A stretch of 38,661 nt of DNA from Candidatus Choladousia intestinipullorum (lineage in GTDB: Bacteria > Bacillota > Clostridia > Lachnospirales > Lachnospiraceae). This document shows, in pieces, positions 32,325-38,661 of the stretch. The first letter of the stretch is position 1, and the number at the start of each line of letters is the position of its first letter. A program made the position numbers and the translations under genes. The notes below the pieces were generated by a model. That model saw only the letters and a program-made list of their open reading frames with translations, had not been told where the DNA came from and searched no databases. The stretch spans positions 1 to 38,661 of the forward strand of contig DVHT01000204.1 in NCBI GenBank assembly GCA_018711885.1. Reading direction: 5' to 3'.

Positions 32325-33269
32325 ATGCAGCAAATACCGATTTATTTAATCACAGGATTTCTCGAAGGAGGAAAGACTTCATTCCTTCGGGATGTGCTGA
32401 TGGGAGGCGACTTTGACGACGGGAAAAAAGGCCTTTTGATCCTCTGCGAAGAGGGGGAAGAGGAGTACGATGAGCAGGCGCTGGCTGATATGAATATTTC
32501 GATGATCACAGTCGATGAGGAAGATGAATTTACCGGCGGATTTCTGAAGATGTGCGAAACACATTACCGTCCGAAGCGCATTTTTATTGAAATGAACGGA
32601 ATGTGGGACTGTAAATGGCTGTTCGGCAATGAACTTCCGTACAGTATGGAGATTGCGCAGGTGATCACGGTCGTGGACGGAAGCACGTTTCCGGTGTACT
32701 TAAATAACATGCGCAGCATCCTGAGCAACTTGTTCCTCTATACGGAAATGGCGGTATTTAACCGGTGTACAGAAGATATGGAACTTCAGTCCTTCCGGCG
32801 GACGGTACGCGGTCTGAATCCCCGCGCGATGGTATATTTCGAGGATGAACAGGGAAATCCCATTGATCCTGGGATGGATGTGCCGCCGTATGATCTGGAC
32901 GCTGATGTGATCCAGATCGAAGATATCGATTACGGTCTGTGGTATCTCGACGTTTTTGAATCAAGGGAACGTTATGAAGGCAAGAAGGTCCGGTTCCGTG
33001 CAAAAGTCATGAAAACGAGACGGCTTGCAGACGGTCTGTTTGTGCCGGGCCGCAATGCGATGACGTGCTGCGCCGATGATATCCGGTTTGTGGGCTGCCT
33101 GTGCAAGAGCGAATTTGCGGATCAGCTCAAATCGCGCCAGTGGATCTGGCTCACGGCTACCGTGAAATATGAATTTTCAAAAGAGTATGGGGAAGAAGGA
33201 CCGGTACTGTACGGTGAAACGTATGAACTGACCGGTCCGCCGGAAGAAGATCTGGTATATTTTAACTAA
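32325..33269 (+). CDS. Divergent COG0523-like P-loop protein fused to a DUF1980-like C-terminal domain
   Basis: This 314-residue protein has an N-terminal CobW-like P-loop, LITGFLEGGKTSFL (residues about 8-21), which keeps GxxxxGKT/S but lacks the family CxCC motif. The nucleotide-specificity NKxD position reads NRCTED. The C-terminal part (about 205-314) shows YEGKKVRFRAKVMKTRRL, PGRNAMTCCADDIRFVGCLC and WIWLTATVKYE. These match the OB-like DUF1980 domain (TIGR03943/YcgQ), otherwise found with YcgR-type permeases of zinc-responsive loci. It follows the His-rich GTPase by 43 bases and is presumably its partner. The fusion reading rests on motif recognition only. Confidence 0.72.
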   Translation: MQQIPIYLITGFLEGGKTSFLRDVLMGGDFDDGKKGLLILCEEGEEEYDEQALADMNISMITVDEEDEFTGGFLKMCETHYRPKRIFIEMNGMWDCKWLFGNELPYSMEIAQVITVVDGSTFPVYLNNMRSILSNLFLYTEMAVFNRCTEDMELQSFRRTVRGLNPRAMVYFEDEQGNPIDPGMDVPPYDLDADVIQIEDIDYGLWYLDVFESRERYEGKKVRFRAKVMKTRRLADGLFVPGRNAMTCCADDIRFVGCLCKSEFADQLKSRQWIWLTATVKYEFSKEYGEEGPVLYGETYELTGPPEEDLVYFN

Positions 33270-33276
33270 TTCTATA

Positions 33277-33391
33277 GGGGGTGTCGCAAAAAGGCAGCTA
33301 TGCTTCCTGACATCCGTGTTCACCTAGTCCTCTTGACATCTGTACACTGGATGTCAAGAAAGCAGCCGCAAAGCCTTTTTGCGACACCCCC
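33277..33391. repeat. Long palindromic repeat, copy C (internally deleted)
   Basis: The outer arms GGGGGTGTCGCAAAAAGGC and GCCTTTTTGCGACACCCC pair perfectly. Inside, TGACATCCGTGTTCACCTAG and CCTCTTGACATCTGT copy the left core of the repeat at 5608, then join directly to ACACTGGATGTCA, so about 50 bases of the centre are missing. It follows the COG0523 pair and can act as its terminator. Confidence 0.82.
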
Positions 33392-33407
33392 TGAAAGTTT
33401 GAAAGAA

Positions 33408-33497
33408 CGGAGATGGAGAGATTTGAACTCTCGCGCCGGTTTAAGCCGACCTACCGCATTTCGAGTGCGGACCCTTCAGCCACTTGGGTACATCTCC
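33408..33497 (-). tRNA. tRNA-Ser (anticodon CGA)
   Basis: On the minus strand the acceptor arms GGAGATG and CATCTCC enclose a 90-nt class II tRNA. The anticodon stem CCGCA/TGCGG carries the loop CTCGAAA, so the anticodon is CGA, reading UCG. A long variable arm (GGTCGGCTTAAACCGGC) and a T-loop GTTCAAATC are present. The discriminator is G, as expected for serine, and the CCA end is not encoded. Confidence 0.93.
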
Positions 33498-33517
33498 ACG
33501 CATTTCTATATTATAAA

Positions 33518-34036
33518 TCAGGCTGATTGTCCCGTCAACTGTTTCTTTTTTTCTTTTTTCTGTTCCCGGAGTTCGCGGAAGAATGCGGACAGCATCGCAC
33601 TGCACTGCGGCTGCAGGACATCGCGTGTGACAAGGACTTTATGGTTAAATCCGTCCATTTCAAGCAGGTTCAGTACGGAGCCTGCGCATCCTGCCTTTGG
33701 ATTCATGCTTCCAATGACTGCTCTCGTGATGCGCGACTGCACAATGGCTCCGGCACACATCTGGCAGGGTTCCAGCGTGATATAAATGGTGCAGCCTTCA
33801 AGCCGCCAGTCGCCCAGCTTTTTGCTGGCGCGCCGGATCGCATTGATTTCGGCATGGGCAGTCGTATTTTTGTCTGTGTTGCGGCGGTTGTACCCCCGGG
33901 CAATGATTTTTCCTTCATAAACGATGACGCATCCGATCGGAACTTCCTGCAGCGCATATGCTTTTTTTGCCTGCCGCAGCGCTTCCCGCATGAATTTTTC
34001 ATCCGTTTCTGCGGATACCTCCGGTATTGTGATCAT
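33518..34036 (-). CDS. tadA: tRNA-specific adenosine deaminase
   Basis: This 172-residue enzyme converts the wobble adenosine (position 34) of tRNA-Arg to inosine. The zinc/catalytic motifs are HAEINA (His61, Glu63) and PCQMCAGA (Cys91 and Cys94), with VPIGCVIV and GYNRRNTDKNTTAHAE typical of TadA. A longer in-frame extension exists upstream, but the ATG at 34036 has AAGGAG 6 bases before it and gives the standard N-terminus. It lies just downstream of the SRP RNA on the same strand, a common order in Firmicutes. Confidence 0.94.
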   Translation of the reverse strand: MITIPEVSAETDEKFMREALRQAKKAYALQEVPIGCVIVYEGKIIARGYNRRNTDKNTTAHAEINAIRRASKKLGDWRLEGCTIYITLEPCQMCAGAIVQSRITRAVIGSMNPKAGCAGSVLNLLEMDGFNHKVLVTRDVLQPQCSAMLSAFFRELREQKKEKKKQLTGQSA

Positions 34037-34149
34037 TGCATACTCCTTCATCCATGTAAAAAACTGCTGAAACCCGCATCCAAACAGAATCCGGAAGACC
34101 AGCAGTTCCTGTATCAGTTCTGATAATTGAAATCCGTGCGCCTCCCTTC

Positions 34150-34398
34150 GAACGCCTGCCATGAACGTTACCCTGACAGTTAACTCGATTCAGGCTGCCT
34201 TACGGCACACAGGAAATTCCGCTTAGTGCTGCTCCGTTCCCGACCTGACACGGTTCACGGGTTCCTGTTGCGCAAGACCCAAATGTCAACATCACTTATC
34301 AGGGGCTGCTCCACAACAAAACGCCCTCGGTTCGGCATCACCCCTGCTGTAGCGGATTGCAGGTACAGGGCACCGCTAACTCCCCGGCTGCACGGACT
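34150..34398 (-). ncRNA. ffs: Signal recognition particle RNA (large bacterial type)
   Basis: The minus strand has the conserved SRP domain IV with TCAGG, GGAA and AGCAGC (GTGTCAGGTCGGGAACGGAG followed by CAGCACTAAGC). Helix pairs CAACAGGAA/TTCCTGTG and CCCTGATA/TGTCAGGG close it, and an Alu-like 5' domain begins GGGAGTCCGTGCAGCCGGGG. It fills the 535-base gap between tadA and the rubrerythrin. The 5' end follows from the promoter at 34404-34432; the 3' end is approximate by about 20 bases. Confidence 0.87.
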
Positions 34399-34403
34399 CC
34401 CTA

Positions 34404-34432
34404 ACTATACAGTTTTTTGGCAGGTTTGTCAA
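34404..34432 (-). promoter_or_regulatory. Strong sigma-A promoter for SRP RNA
   Basis: On the minus strand TTGACA (34432-34427) and TATAGT (34409-34404) are 17 bp apart, putting the RNA start near 34398. Confidence 0.8.
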
Positions 34433-34495
34433 GCAGACCGCCCCGCTTATTTCTGCCGCCGTAAATTTTTGTAAAATTTTTCAAATACAAAACAG

Positions 34496-34523
34496 TTGAC
34501 AAAAAAATAAAGTGTAGTATAAT
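34496..34523 (+). promoter_or_regulatory. Sigma-A promoter for the second rubrerythrin
   Basis: Perfect TTGACA (34496-34501) and perfect TATAAT (34518-34523) have a 16-bp spacer. Confidence 0.8.
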
Positions 34524-34530
34524 GAAACAG

Positions 34531-34545
34531 TAATAATTATTATTA
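34531..34545. promoter_or_regulatory. Per-box-like operator of the second rubrerythrin
   Basis: TAATAATTATTATTA is a perfect 7-1-7 palindrome that agrees with 12 of the 14 fixed positions of the Bacillus Per box TTATAATNATTATAA. It lies at the expected transcript start, where a repressor would block transcription. Confidence 0.7.
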
Positions 34546-34570
34546 TTGAGAAAAGGATGGGAGGTACAAC

Positions 34571-35113
34571 ATGAAAGAGTTAAAAGGAACAAAGACAGAA
34601 CAGAATCTGATGACAGCTTTTGCCGGAGAATCTCAGGCGAGAAATAAGTATACGTATTTTGCAAGCAAGGCGAGAAAAGACGGATATGTACAGATCGCTT
34701 CTATTTTTGAGGAGACGGCTGCAAATGAAAAAGAACACGCAAAAATCTGGTATAAATTATTAAACGGAGGCCAGATCGGTTCTACAGTCGAGAATCTCGT
34801 AGAGGCTGCAAACGGAGAAAACTACGAGTGGACCGATATGTATGCGGGCTTTGCAAAAGAAGCGAAGGAAGAAGGATTCGACGAGATCGCTTTCCTCTTT
34901 GAGGAAGTGGCAAAGATCGAGAAAGAGCATGAAGAGCGTTACCGCAAGCTCCTGGCTAATATCCAGAACGGACTCGTATTCTCAAGAGACGGTGATATGA
35001 TCTGGCAGTGCTCCAACTGCGGACATATCGTAGTCGGAAAGAAAGCGCCGGAGGTTTGTCCGGTATGCGCACATCCGCAGGCATATTTCCAGTTAAAAGC
35101 TGAGAATTATTAA
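34571..35113 (+). CDS. rbr: Rubrerythrin (ferritin-like domain first)
   Basis: This 180-residue peroxide-reducing di-iron protein has the usual domain order. The N-terminal ferritin-like domain has [57 protein letters not shown] and [14 protein letters not shown], giving the Glu and His di-iron ligands. The C-terminal rubredoxin-like site is [26 protein letters not shown] lies before the start. It is alone, with its own promoter, a Per-like box and a strong terminator, so it is probably derepressed by peroxide together with the reverse rubrerythrin at 21616. Confidence 0.95.
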   Translation: MKELKGTKTEQNLMTAFAGESQARNKYTYFASKARKDGYVQIASIFEETAANEKEHAKIWYKLLNGGQIGSTVENLVEAANGENYEWTDMYAGFAKEAKEEGFDEIAFLFEEVAKIEKEHEERYRKLLANIQNGLVFSRDGDMIWQCSNCGHIVVGKKAPEVCPVCAHPQAYFQLKAENY

Positions 35114-35176
35114 GAGACAAAACCACACCGTATTGTCATCAGAACGATAAGAAATAAATAGAAATAGAAAAAGCGA

Positions 35177-35224
35177 AAGCTGCAGCAGCATGCAGGAAAG
35201 AAAGCATGCTGCTGCGGCTTTTTT
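35177..35224 (+). terminator. Intrinsic terminator after rubrerythrin
   Basis: AAGCTGCAGCAGCATGC pairs with GCATGCTGCTGCGGCTT around AGGAAAGAAA and ends in a run of six T. Confidence 0.9.
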
Positions 35225-35336
35225 ACGTGATAAATCCATATAAAAATAATCAGGTAAAAAAATGAAAAAAGTGCGTCAATTAATTGAAAATACAAATGGC
35301 AGGGTTTGTGATATATTGACGGCAGGAGGTGAGGAA

Positions 35337-36827
35337 ATGGAACAGCCTTTGCTGGAGCTTAAAAACATAACGAAACAGTTCCCGGGTGTTGTGGCACTTG
35401 ATCATGTGCAGCTGGATGTGCGTTCTGGCGAAGTACATGTTCTGATGGGAGAAAATGGTGCGGGTAAGTCTACTTTGATGAAAATCGTGGACGGTATCTA
35501 TGCGCCGGATGAAGGTGAGGTTCTGATCCGGGGAGAAAAGACAAAGATCCATTCTCCGCTCGATGCGATGAAGCTAGGCATTGCAATGATCCATCAGGAA
35601 TTAAATACGGTACTGCACATGACAGTGGCTGAAAATATTTTCCTTGGCCGCGAGATCGGAAAAGGATTTCTGTTTGAAAAGAAAGAAATGAACCGTGCTG
35701 CAGCGGAAGTTCTGGAAAAGCTTCAAATAGACCTGGATCCTGACAGGAAGGTGATCAGTCTTTCTGTTGCGCAGCGCCAAATGGTGGAAATAGCAAAAGC
35801 CGTTTCTATGAATGCGCAGATTATTATTATGGATGAGCCGACTTCTGCGATTTCAGATAAAGAAGTCGATACGCTGTTTCGGGTAATAGAAACATTCCGT
35901 AAGGAAGGAAAAGGAATTATTTATATCTCTCACAAAATGGATGAGGTTTTCCGGATCGCGGACCGGATCACAGTCTTGCGGGACGGTCAGACAGTGGGAA
36001 CGTATGAAAAAGATGAAATCACATCCGAGACCTTGATCGCAAAAATGGTGGGAAGAGAACTGAAGGCGATTTATCCGGAGCCGGACGACCATCCTTTCGG
36101 AGAAGAAATCCTTTGCGTAAAAGGGCTTACGTGCAAAAATGTATTTCACGATGTGAGCTTCAGCCTGAAACGGGGGGAGATACTTGGTATCTCCGGTCTG
36201 ATGGGAGCGGGAAGAAGCGAAGTGGCAGAAGCCATTTTCGGGATGCGCCAGAAAGACGGCGGAGTGATCAAAGTGAAAGACAAGGAGATAAAAATACGGA
36301 CGCCCGGAGACGCGATCCGTTCCGGAATTGCGTTTATCACGGAAGACCGCGCACAGACAGGACTGAATTTAAAAACAACGGTGAAAAAAGATATCAGTAC
36401 ATTAACGTTGGGCCAATATTGCAACAGACTGTCGGTCATCGACAGAGAAAAAGAAAATCAGGCGGCAGATGAATCGATTCAGAGGCTGCGGATAAAAACG
36501 CCTTCCAGCAACCAGATGGTAAAAAATCTTTCCGGCGGAAATCAGCAGAAAGTGATCATTGCAAGGTGGCTGCTGGCTGATCCGGATATTTTAATTATGG
36601 ATGAACCTACGCGCGGGATTGACGTAGGGGCAAAATTTGAAATCTATACGATTATGCGGGAATTGGCTGCCAGCGGAAAAGCAATTTTGATGATCTCGTC
36701 AGAGCTTCCCGAAATTATCGGCATGTGCGATCGGACGATCGTCATGCATGAGGGAAAGGTTACAGGGGAACTTGCCCGCGATGAAATGACGCAGGAACAG
36801 ATCATGAAACTGGCCGCCGGACTGTAA
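35337..36827 (+). CDS. Sugar ABC transporter ATPase, RbsA/MglA type (two nucleotide-binding domains)
   Basis: This 496-residue double ATPase energises a ribose/galactose-type importer. Domain 1 has Walker A GENGAGKST, signature LSVAQRQMVEIAKA and Walker B IIIMDEPTSAIS. Domain 2 has the degenerate Walker A GLMGAGRSE typical of this family, then LSGGNQQKVIIARWL and ILIMDEPTRGIDVGAK. I chose the ATG at 35337 because of a near-perfect AGGAGGTGAGG site; the in-frame ATG at 35262 lacks one. It is followed by the permease after 29 bases. Confidence 0.94.
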   Translation: MEQPLLELKNITKQFPGVVALDHVQLDVRSGEVHVLMGENGAGKSTLMKIVDGIYAPDEGEVLIRGEKTKIHSPLDAMKLGIAMIHQELNTVLHMTVAENIFLGREIGKGFLFEKKEMNRAAAEVLEKLQIDLDPDRKVISLSVAQRQMVEIAKAVSMNAQIIIMDEPTSAISDKEVDTLFRVIETFRKEGKGIIYISHKMDEVFRIADRITVLRDGQTVGTYEKDEITSETLIAKMVGRELKAIYPEPDDHPFGEEILCVKGLTCKNVFHDVSFSLKRGEILGISGLMGAGRSEVAEAIFGMRQKDGGVIKVKDKEIKIRTPGDAIRSGIAFITEDRAQTGLNLKTTVKKDISTLTLGQYCNRLSVIDREKENQAADESIQRLRIKTPSSNQMVKNLSGGNQQKVIIARWLLADPDILIMDEPTRGIDVGAKFEIYTIMRELAASGKAILMISSELPEIIGMCDRTIVMHEGKVTGELARDEMTQEQIMKLAAGL

Positions 36828-36856
36828 AACTACAGAAAATACAACAGGAGAATGTT

Positions 36857-37807
36857 ATGAGTAAAAGCAGTAATAGCAAAGAATTTATTTCCCGATATGG
36901 AATTTATATTATTTTTCTTGGAATCTTTATCATACTGTCGATCATAAACAGGACGTTTTTCACTGCGCCGAATCTGATCAATATTGCAAAGCAGGCATCT
37001 ACGGTGGCAATTATCGCAATCGCGCAGACGCTGTGTCTGATTACAGGTGGTATGGATCTGTCATCCGGGTCGATCATGGCGCTGGCAGGTGTGACTTCAG
37101 CGACGTTTGGCCTGGCAGATCATACAAATATGCCGGCAGCTTTTGTCGTTGCAATCGGAGTCGGCATGCTGTGCGGACTTGTAAACGGGATCATGATCGC
37201 AAAAGGGAATATACCCGCTTTTATCGCGACGCTCGGCATGCAGCAGATGGCAAGGGGAATGGCGCTTCTGTTTACGAACGCGACGCCGGTATTCGGACTT
37301 TCTGATACATATACGTTTCTGGGAAGCGGAAAAATTGCAGGAATACCGATGCTTGTCATCGTGATGATCATCGTGATCATTCTGGCGGCATTCCTTCTGA
37401 ACAGAACGAAATTCGGCCGTCACGTATATGCAGTGGGCGGCAATGAGCTGTCGGCCCATGTATCGGGCATCAAGGTAGACCGCGTCAAACTGCAGGTCTA
37501 TGTTATGGCCGGCGCGCTGGCCGGACTTGGAGGGCTTTTGCTGGCCGGAAGAATCAAATCCGGTACGCCGACAATGGGAGAAGGCTATGAACTGGACGCG
37601 ATCGCGGGAGCAGTAATCGGCGGAGTCAGCACTTCCGGAGGAATCGGTACGGTCTACGGCGCAGTAGTCGGATCACTTTTGATGGCGATGATCACAAACG
37701 GACTTGATCTGCTGAATGTATCTGCGTACTATCAGCAGATCATTAAAGGAATGATCATTGTGCTGGCAGTTCTGCTCGATGTAAAGACAAAGAAAAGCAC
37801 TAAATAA
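36857..37807 (+). CDS. Sugar ABC transporter permease, RbsC type
   Basis: This 316-residue membrane subunit has about eight to ten hydrophobic segments and the RbsC/BPD_transp_2 signatures ITGGMDLSSGSIMALAGV, NGIMIAKGNIPAFIATLGMQ, NRTKFGRHVYAVGGNELSAHVSGI, ELDAIAGAVIGGVSTSGGIGTVYGAVVGSLLM and a final NVSAYYQQIIKGMIIVLAVLLD. ACAGGAGAATGTT precedes the start. It is part of the operon with the RbsA-type ATPase and the binding protein. Confidence 0.94.
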   Translation: MSKSSNSKEFISRYGIYIIFLGIFIILSIINRTFFTAPNLINIAKQASTVAIIAIAQTLCLITGGMDLSSGSIMALAGVTSATFGLADHTNMPAAFVVAIGVGMLCGLVNGIMIAKGNIPAFIATLGMQQMARGMALLFTNATPVFGLSDTYTFLGSGKIAGIPMLVIVMIIVIILAAFLLNRTKFGRHVYAVGGNELSAHVSGIKVDRVKLQVYVMAGALAGLGGLLLAGRIKSGTPTMGEGYELDAIAGAVIGGVSTSGGIGTVYGAVVGSLLMAMITNGLDLLNVSAYYQQIIKGMIIVLAVLLDVKTKKSTK

Positions 37808-37874
37808 TAAAGAACAGATATATAAAGTTAAAATATATCAAAGTAAAAAAATTAAAAGAAAAGGAGAAAAGATT

Positions 37875-38661
37875 ATGAACAAACGGTTGATGAAAGGGTT
37901 ACTAATTGGTACAATGTCAATGGCAATGCTCGCCGGTTTCGGAGCGACAGCTGCTGCCGAGGAGGATGTGTCGGATATTACGATCGGCGTCTCTTTTCAG
38001 GGGCTCTCTGATGAATATATCGTAAGACTGAGCGATGCATTTAAAGCAAAAGCAGAGGAAGCCGGTGTCGAGATCCAGATTGCCGACGGTCAGATGAACG
38101 CTGAAAAACAGGTGGGACAAGTAGAAAACTTTATCGCACAGAAGGTAGATGTGATCGTGCTCAATCCGATTTCTGCTGAGGGCTGTGCTCCGGCAGTCAG
38201 CGCTGCAAAAGAAGCTGGAATTCCGATTATCACGTTAATCTCTACTACAAGCAATCAGGACGAGGCGAGCACTTATGTAGGATCGGATGCGATCGAGTCA
38301 GGAGAGATCCAGGGTGAAATGGTTGTAGAAGACCTGGAAGGAAAAGGAAATATCGTGGTGATGTATGGCCAGATGGGACATGACGCGCAGATCGGCCGCT
38401 ATGAAGGACTCCTGAATGCGATTGAAGGAACGGAGATTGAGATCATAGCAGAGCAGACCGCAAACTGGTCGCGTGAAGAAGGCATGAGCCTGATGGAGAA
38501 CTGGCTGTCATCCGGCAAGGAGATCGATGCAGTCGTAGCTCAGAATGATGCGATGGCACTCGGAGCACTGATGGCGATCGAGGAAAAAGGACTGACGGGC
38601 GAGATCAAGGTTTACGGAATTGACGCACAGGGAGAAGCGCTTGATGCAGTAGAAGAAGGAA
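37875..38661 (+). CDS. Sugar ABC transporter substrate-binding protein, RbsB type (3' end outside window)
   Basis: The first 262 codons of a periplasmic-binding-protein-like (Peripla_BP_4) solute receptor are visible. A signal peptide (MNKRLMKGLLIGTMSMAMLAG to about residue 28, ending ATAAA) is followed by ITIGVSFQGLSDEYIVRLSDAFKAKAEEAG. The hinge and ligand region includes QVENFIAQKVDVIVLNPISAEG, YVGSDAIESGEIQGE, YGQMGHDAQIGRYEG and AVVAQNDAMALGALMA, typical of the ribose/galactose receptors. AAAGGAGAAAAG precedes the ATG. Unlike most Gram-positive receptors it has LAGF, not LAGC, where a lipobox would be. Confidence 0.9.
   Translation, partial: MNKRLMKGLLIGTMSMAMLAGFGATAAAEEDVSDITIGVSFQGLSDEYIVRLSDAFKAKAEEAGVEIQIADGQMNAEKQVGQVENFIAQKVDVIVLNPISAEGCAPAVSAAKEAGIPIITLISTTSNQDEASTYVGSDAIESGEIQGEMVVEDLEGKGNIVVMYGQMGHDAQIGRYEGLLNAIEGTEIEIIAEQTANWSREEGMSLMENWLSSGKEIDAVVAQNDAMALGALMAIEEKGLTGEIKVYGIDAQGEALDAVEEG

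Noticed and set aside
33300-33785. 161-codon plus-strand frame
   Set aside because: It runs through the palindromic repeat, the tRNA-Ser gene and antisense to tadA; no protein signature.

Overview
The window looks like chromosome from an anaerobic, spore-forming-type Firmicute, most likely class Clostridia and family Lachnospiraceae. The reasons are strong AGGAGG-type ribosome binding sites, sigma-A promoters with 16-18 bp spacers, two rubrerythrins with a PerR-like regulator, a large SRP RNA beside tadA, a YtvI-like permease, an XpaC/TelA pair and an eukaryote-like (type 2) isoleucyl-tRNA synthetase. Genus cannot be fixed from the sequence alone. I see no prophage, complete insertion sequence, CRISPR array or replication origin.

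Layout. 1-3181: tail of a carbohydrate ABC importer operon (two MalF/MalG-type permeases, an MsmX/UgpC-type ATPase) ending in a TIM-barrel sugar isomerase/epimerase. 3259-5588: RluA-type pseudouridine synthase, AI-2E/YtvI-like permease, FucU-type mutarotase. 5608-7102: a long palindromic repeat, then a probable defence remnant made of a DUF1016 nuclease with a suspicious 5' end and a 39-codon stump resembling the start of a restriction/helicase subunit. 7198-9139: AtpI-like membrane protein, DeoR regulator and a convergent DUF624/YesL protein. 9421-15150: ileS and glgP. 15185-18264: a second long palindromic repeat that ends as a terminator, a degenerate LytM/M23 (SpoIIQ-like) protein, and a GIY-YIG/MATE operon. 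18272-20061: DeoR regulator divergent from a class II aldolase, with shared operator-like sequences. 20176-21534: exported alpha/beta hydrolase. 21616-23748: peroxide-stress block (reverse rubrerythrin, PerR, thioredoxin reductase). 23923-25578: secreted SH3-SH3-NlpC/P60 endopeptidase preceded by a WalR-type box. 25737-28191: xpaC-telA. 28315-30949: aspartate-type aminotransferase and a Gln/Arg/Pro-rich membrane protein. 31160-33269: two COG0523 GTPase-family proteins, one with a His-rich metal-binding insert and one fused to a DUF1980-like domain. 33277-34398: a third long palindromic repeat (internally deleted), tRNA-Ser(CGA), tadA and SRP RNA. 34571-35113: second rubrerythrin with its own Per-like box. 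35337-end: RbsA/RbsC/RbsB-type sugar importer, last gene cut by the window edge.

Three cross-cutting signals stand out. First, two dispersed families of hairpin repeats occur in intergenic regions. The larger has about 167-nt nested palindromes at 5608 and 15185 in opposite core orientation, and shorter derivatives at 33277 and 8416. All of these end in the same GGGGCTGTCGCA-like arms as a plain terminator at 21547. Second, three Per-box-like palindromes sit just downstream of sigma-A promoters of both rubrerythrins and perR, which defines a small local peroxide regulon. Third, the COG0523 pair combines a His/Cys-rich chaperone-like GTPase with an unusual P-loop/DUF1980 fusion, which suggests a metal-allocation module.
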